Source: RUG343 sp964486215 (lineage in GTDB: Bacteria > Bacillota_I > Bacilli_A > RF39 > UBA660). From it: a stretch of DNA of 9,192 nt. A program made the position numbers and the translations under genes. The notes under the pieces were generated by a model. That model searched no databases and had not been told where the DNA came from. It saw only the letters and a list, made by a program, of their open reading frames with translations. The stretch lies in the NCBI GenBank assembly GCA_964486215.1, contig CAZALI010000025.1, forward strand, positions 1 to 9,192. Reading direction: 5' to 3'. Below are positions 6,991 through 9,192 of the stretch, piece by piece (the stretch's first letter is position 1; each line of letters starts with the position of its first letter).

Positions 6991-7656
6991 ACTATATGGT
7001 ATCGTAAGAAAAAAGAAATAATTTTAATAGTAAGTATATTATTAACTATGACAATACTTACTATTTTTTTGTTTAAAAACAAACCAAAAACTAAAAAGAA
7101 AGAAGAACCTAGTATTAAAGAAATAACTAAGAAAAAAGAAGTAAAAGAAGAGGAAGAATACAAAGTAGATATAAAAGGAGAAGTAAATCATCCAGGAATT
7201 TATAGTATGAAGTCTGGTAGTAGAGTAATGGATGTTATCGAAACAGCTGGAGGTTTAACAGAAAATGCTAATACTGAAGTAATAAATCTAAGTAAAAAAA
7301 TTACAGATGAGATGGTAATTATTATTTATAGTAATATTGAAGTAATTAACTTTGCTAGAACAAAAGAAATAGAAGAAAGAGTCCAAAATAATTGTATTCA
7401 ATCTGATGAAAATGCTCTTAAAAATGATGCTTGTATAAATAGTGAAACAAGTAGTAATAAACCTCAAGGTAAAATAAATATAAATACCGCTACTAAAGAA
7501 GAATTAATGACTTTAACTGGAATAGGTGAGTCTAAAGCAAATAATATTATTAAGTATCGTAATGAACATCAATTTAAAAGTATTGAAGAGTTAAAAGAAA
7601 TATCTGGTATAGGAGAAAGTATATTTGCTAAGATTAAGGAAAATATTACTGTGTGA
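6988..7656 (+). CDS. comEA: ComEA, membrane-anchored DNA receptor for transformation (probable ATT start)
   Basis: ComEA binds double-stranded DNA outside the membrane and passes it to ComEC. From ATT 6988 the product is 222 residues: a short basic start (WYRKKK), one membrane segment (about 10-29), a Lys/Glu-rich linker (30-57), an SLBB domain (about 58-117; VDIKGEVNHPGIY, GSRVMDVIETAGGL), a linker with two Cys (136 and 149), and a C-terminal helix-hairpin-helix pair (KININTATKEELMTLTGIGE and EELKEISGIGESIFAKI). The first ordinary start, ATG 7048, would cut the membrane segment in half and has no ribosome binding site, whereas GGAGG lies seven bases before ATT 6988. No ATG, GTG, TTG or CTG occurs in frame between the preceding stop (6967) and 7048; ATA 6994 is the other option. 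It ends with UGA just after the second hairpin motif, as expected. comEC overlaps its 3' end. Confidence 0.92.
   Translation: MTIWYRKKKEIILIVSILLTMTILTIFLFKNKPKTKKKEEPSIKEITKKKEVKEEEEYKVDIKGEVNHPGIYSMKSGSRVMDVIETAGGLTENANTEVINLSKKITDEMVIIIYSNIEVINFARTKEIEERVQNNCIQSDENALKNDACINSETSSNKPQGKININTATKEELMTLTGIGESKANNIIKYRNEHQFKSIEELKEISGIGESIFAKIKENITV
7611..7627 (+). promoter_or_regulatory. Ribosome binding site for comEC inside comEA
   Basis: AGGAGA (7611-7616) lies eight bases before TTG 7625 and is part of the codons for the second GIGE motif of comEA. A less likely alternative is CTG 7649 with AAGGA (7636-7640) eight bases before it. Either way comEC starts inside comEA, implying translational coupling. 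Confidence 0.55.
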
Positions 7657-9175
7657 TTATTTGTATTATTTAATTCTTTTTCTAACAATAATCATAGTAA
7701 TAATAAGAATAAATTCTAAACCAAAGTTAATATATGAATCTAAGTATTATCAAATAACAGGTATTATTGAAAGTATTAATATTGATGGTAATAAGTTATC
7801 AATAACTATTAAGTCAAAAGAAAAGTTAATAGGTACTTATTACTATAAAAGTATAAGAGAAAAGAATAATTCTAATTATGAAATAGGAGATAAGATATAT
7901 GTAAAAGGAGAAATAACTTCTCCCAAAGATCCAACTAACTATAATACCTTTAATTATCATGATTATTTATATAACAGAAGAATATATCATACTATGAAAA
8001 TAGATTATCTAAAGAAAATAAATAGTACAAATAACTTACTATATAAATTAAAAATATTATTAAAGAAAAGATTAAATAATAATGCTTATTTATATACATT
8101 TATTCTAGGAGATAAATCATTAGTAAAAAGAGATGTATTAACATCCTACCAAGAAAATGGTATTTCTCATTTATTCGCAACTAGTGGAATGCATATGACT
8201 ATACTTTCATCAATAATAATCTATTTATTAAAGAAAATAAAAGTAAAAGAAAATACTAGATATTTAATTACTACTATTATTCTAATATTCTATCTTTTTA
8301 TAACTAGTTTATCTCCATCAGTTATTAGAGGATTACTATTCTTTATATTATTCTCATACAACAAAATATATTATTTTTATATTAAACCAATTAATTTATT
8401 TATCATAGTACTATCAATAACTTTAACTATTAATCCATTCTATATTTATGAAGTATCTTTTCTATATTCTTTTTTAATAAGCTTTAGTTTACTCTTAATG
8501 ACAAATTTCTTATCTACTGGTAATTATATTTATAAGTTATTTAAAGTATCATTAATATCTTTTCTTATTAGTATTCCTATATCTCTATATAGTTTTTATC
8601 AAATAAATATTCTAAGTATTATATATAATTTATTCTTTGTCCCATTAGTAAGTTTAATAATATTTCCACTAACTATAATAACTACTCTAATACCAGAATT
8701 AGAATGTATATTTAATATATTTATATCTATCTTAGAAAATACTTCTCTATATTTAAATAATATAAGTATAGGTAAATTAGTATTTATAAAACTACCATTT
8801 ATAGTTTATTTACTATATATAATTATTATCTTTGTAATATTTTATTTTATAAATAAACATAAGTATAAATATATCTTAGTATTATTAATAATCTTATCAA
8901 TACATTATTCTATTCCCACCTTCACAAATAGCTCATATATAGAGGCTTTAGACGTAGGGCAAGGAGATTCAACTATTCTGGGCGTTAAGAATAAAACTAT
9001 TTTGATAGATACAGGTGGCCAAACAAAATATGAAAGTAGTTGGCAAAAGAAAAAGAGAGAATGGTCTATAGTAAAAAGTATAACCATACCAACTTTAAAA
9101 AGTAATGGTATAAGTAAGATAAATGCATTAATTATCACACATGGTGGCAGTGTGTTTAGCACATCATTTATTTAA
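7625..9175 (+). CDS. comEC: ComEC/Rec2 DNA-uptake channel, C-terminal metallo-beta-lactamase domain broken
   Basis: ComEC is the inner-membrane channel that imports single-stranded DNA; in many species its C-terminal metallo-beta-lactamase-like domain is thought to degrade the other strand. The frame starts at TTG 7625, overlapping comEA by 32 bases. Residues in order: basic start and membrane segment 12-28; OB-fold region about 41-130 (YEIGDKIYVKGEI); Competence core about 150-425 with FATSGMHMTIL (184-194), SPSVIRGLLF (230-239) and many further membrane segments; then the metallo-beta-lactamase start DVGQGDST (443-450), ILIDTGG (459-465), IPTLKSNGI and ALIITHG (501-507). At that point the expected DxDHxG is missing, the text becomes GSVFSTSFI and a stop follows (9173-9175). 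Length is 516 residues against roughly 700-800 for two-domain relatives. The break may be a real mutation or a sequence error near the window edge. Confidence 0.88.
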   Translation: MLRLRKILLCDYLYYLILFLTIIIVIIRINSKPKLIYESKYYQITGIIESINIDGNKLSITIKSKEKLIGTYYYKSIREKNNSNYEIGDKIYVKGEITSPKDPTNYNTFNYHDYLYNRRIYHTMKIDYLKKINSTNNLLYKLKILLKKRLNNNAYLYTFILGDKSLVKRDVLTSYQENGISHLFATSGMHMTILSSIIIYLLKKIKVKENTRYLITTIILIFYLFITSLSPSVIRGLLFFILFSYNKIYYFYIKPINLFIIVLSITLTINPFYIYEVSFLYSFLISFSLLLMTNFLSTGNYIYKLFKVSLISFLISIPISLYSFYQINILSIIYNLFFVPLVSLIIFPLTIITTLIPELECIFNIFISILENTSLYLNNISIGKLVFIKLPFIVYLLYIIIIFVIFYFINKHKYKYILVLLIILSIHYSIPTFTNSSYIEALDVGQGDSTILGVKNKTILIDTGGQTKYESSWQKKKREWSIVKSITIPTLKSNGISKINALIITHGGSVFSTSFI

Positions 9176-9192
9176 AAAAAACTTTCCAATTA
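9138..9192 (+). pseudogene. Likely out-of-frame continuation of comEC
   Basis: In the frame one base forward of comEC the sequence stays open from 9132 to the window end. Its later part reads AHHLFKKNFPI (from 9159), resembling the helix after the metal-binding motif in ComEC relatives (pattern G-E-A-x-x-L-x-K). This suggests that the rest of the nuclease-like domain continues in another frame, past the right edge. Only 18 codons are visible, so support is limited. Confidence 0.4.

Noticed and set aside
6996..7007. ATG 6996 as the comEA start with a frameshift
   Set aside because: It runs ATG-GTA-TCG-TAA, is 15 bases from the ribosome binding site, and would need an immediate frame change; ATT 6988 explains the data more simply.
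6903..7163. 86-codon minus-strand frame over the DHH-comEA junction
   Set aside because: Hydrophobic composition is what antisense of Lys/Glu-rich codons gives; no ribosome binding site or family resemblance.
7654..7656. Mycoplasma code with UGA read as Trp
   Set aside because: UGA falls exactly at the expected ComEA C-terminus after the second hairpin motif, no conserved Trp needs UGA in any gene, and UGG is used for Trp throughout.
8905..9162. 85-codon minus-strand frame inside comEC
   Set aside because: Antisense shadow of the conserved DVGQGDS and IDTGG coding stretch.

Overview
The window looks like chromosomal sequence from a very AT-rich, Gram-positive-type bacterium in the Bacillota, close to the wall-bearing relatives of the Mollicutes. 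Supporting points are strong AT bias at third codon positions, AGGAG/GGAGG-type ribosome binding sites, sigma-A style promoters, a type-2 peptide deformylase, and a short-armed SMC close to mycoplasma SMC in length. UGA ends comEA at the place expected for the family and Trp is written UGG, so the standard bacterial code fits and the mycoplasma code does not. An uncultured gut Bacilli lineage (RF39-like) is my best guess, but the sequence alone does not fix the taxon.

Layout. 1-2667 (+): the last ~888 codons of smc, cut by the left edge, closed by a hairpin terminator. 2729-3860 (+): a promoter and a single gene for a secreted or membrane-anchored protein of unknown function. 3867-3894: a bidirectional terminator shared with the convergent def gene. 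3893-4441 (-): peptide deformylase, driven by a perfect-consensus promoter. 4572-5714 (+): an FtsW-type SEDS glycosyltransferase with its own terminator. 5735-9192 (+): a probable three-gene operon of a stand-alone DHH/DHHA1 phosphoesterase, comEA and comEC, running off the right edge. No stretch longer than 300 bases lacks a gene. I see no tRNA, rRNA, CRISPR array, insertion sequence or prophage remnant.

How the genes work together. smc (chromosome organisation), def (removal of formyl from new proteins) and ftsW (septal peptidoglycan) are housekeeping genes, each apparently its own transcription unit. The last operon concerns DNA uptake: ComEA is the membrane-anchored DNA receptor and ComEC the channel. 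The DHH enzyme ahead of them resembles the catalytic part of the c-di-AMP phosphodiesterase GdpP without its membrane, PAS and GGDEF parts.

This is mostly an ordinary region, and I do not see a clearly new system. The points most worth a second look are: comEC breaks inside the metal-binding motif of its metallo-beta-lactamase domain; comEA has no normal start codon upstream of its membrane anchor and probably starts at ATT; the DHH enzyme has GGGT where the family normally has GGGH; and the surface protein carries a second signal-peptide-like segment in its middle.
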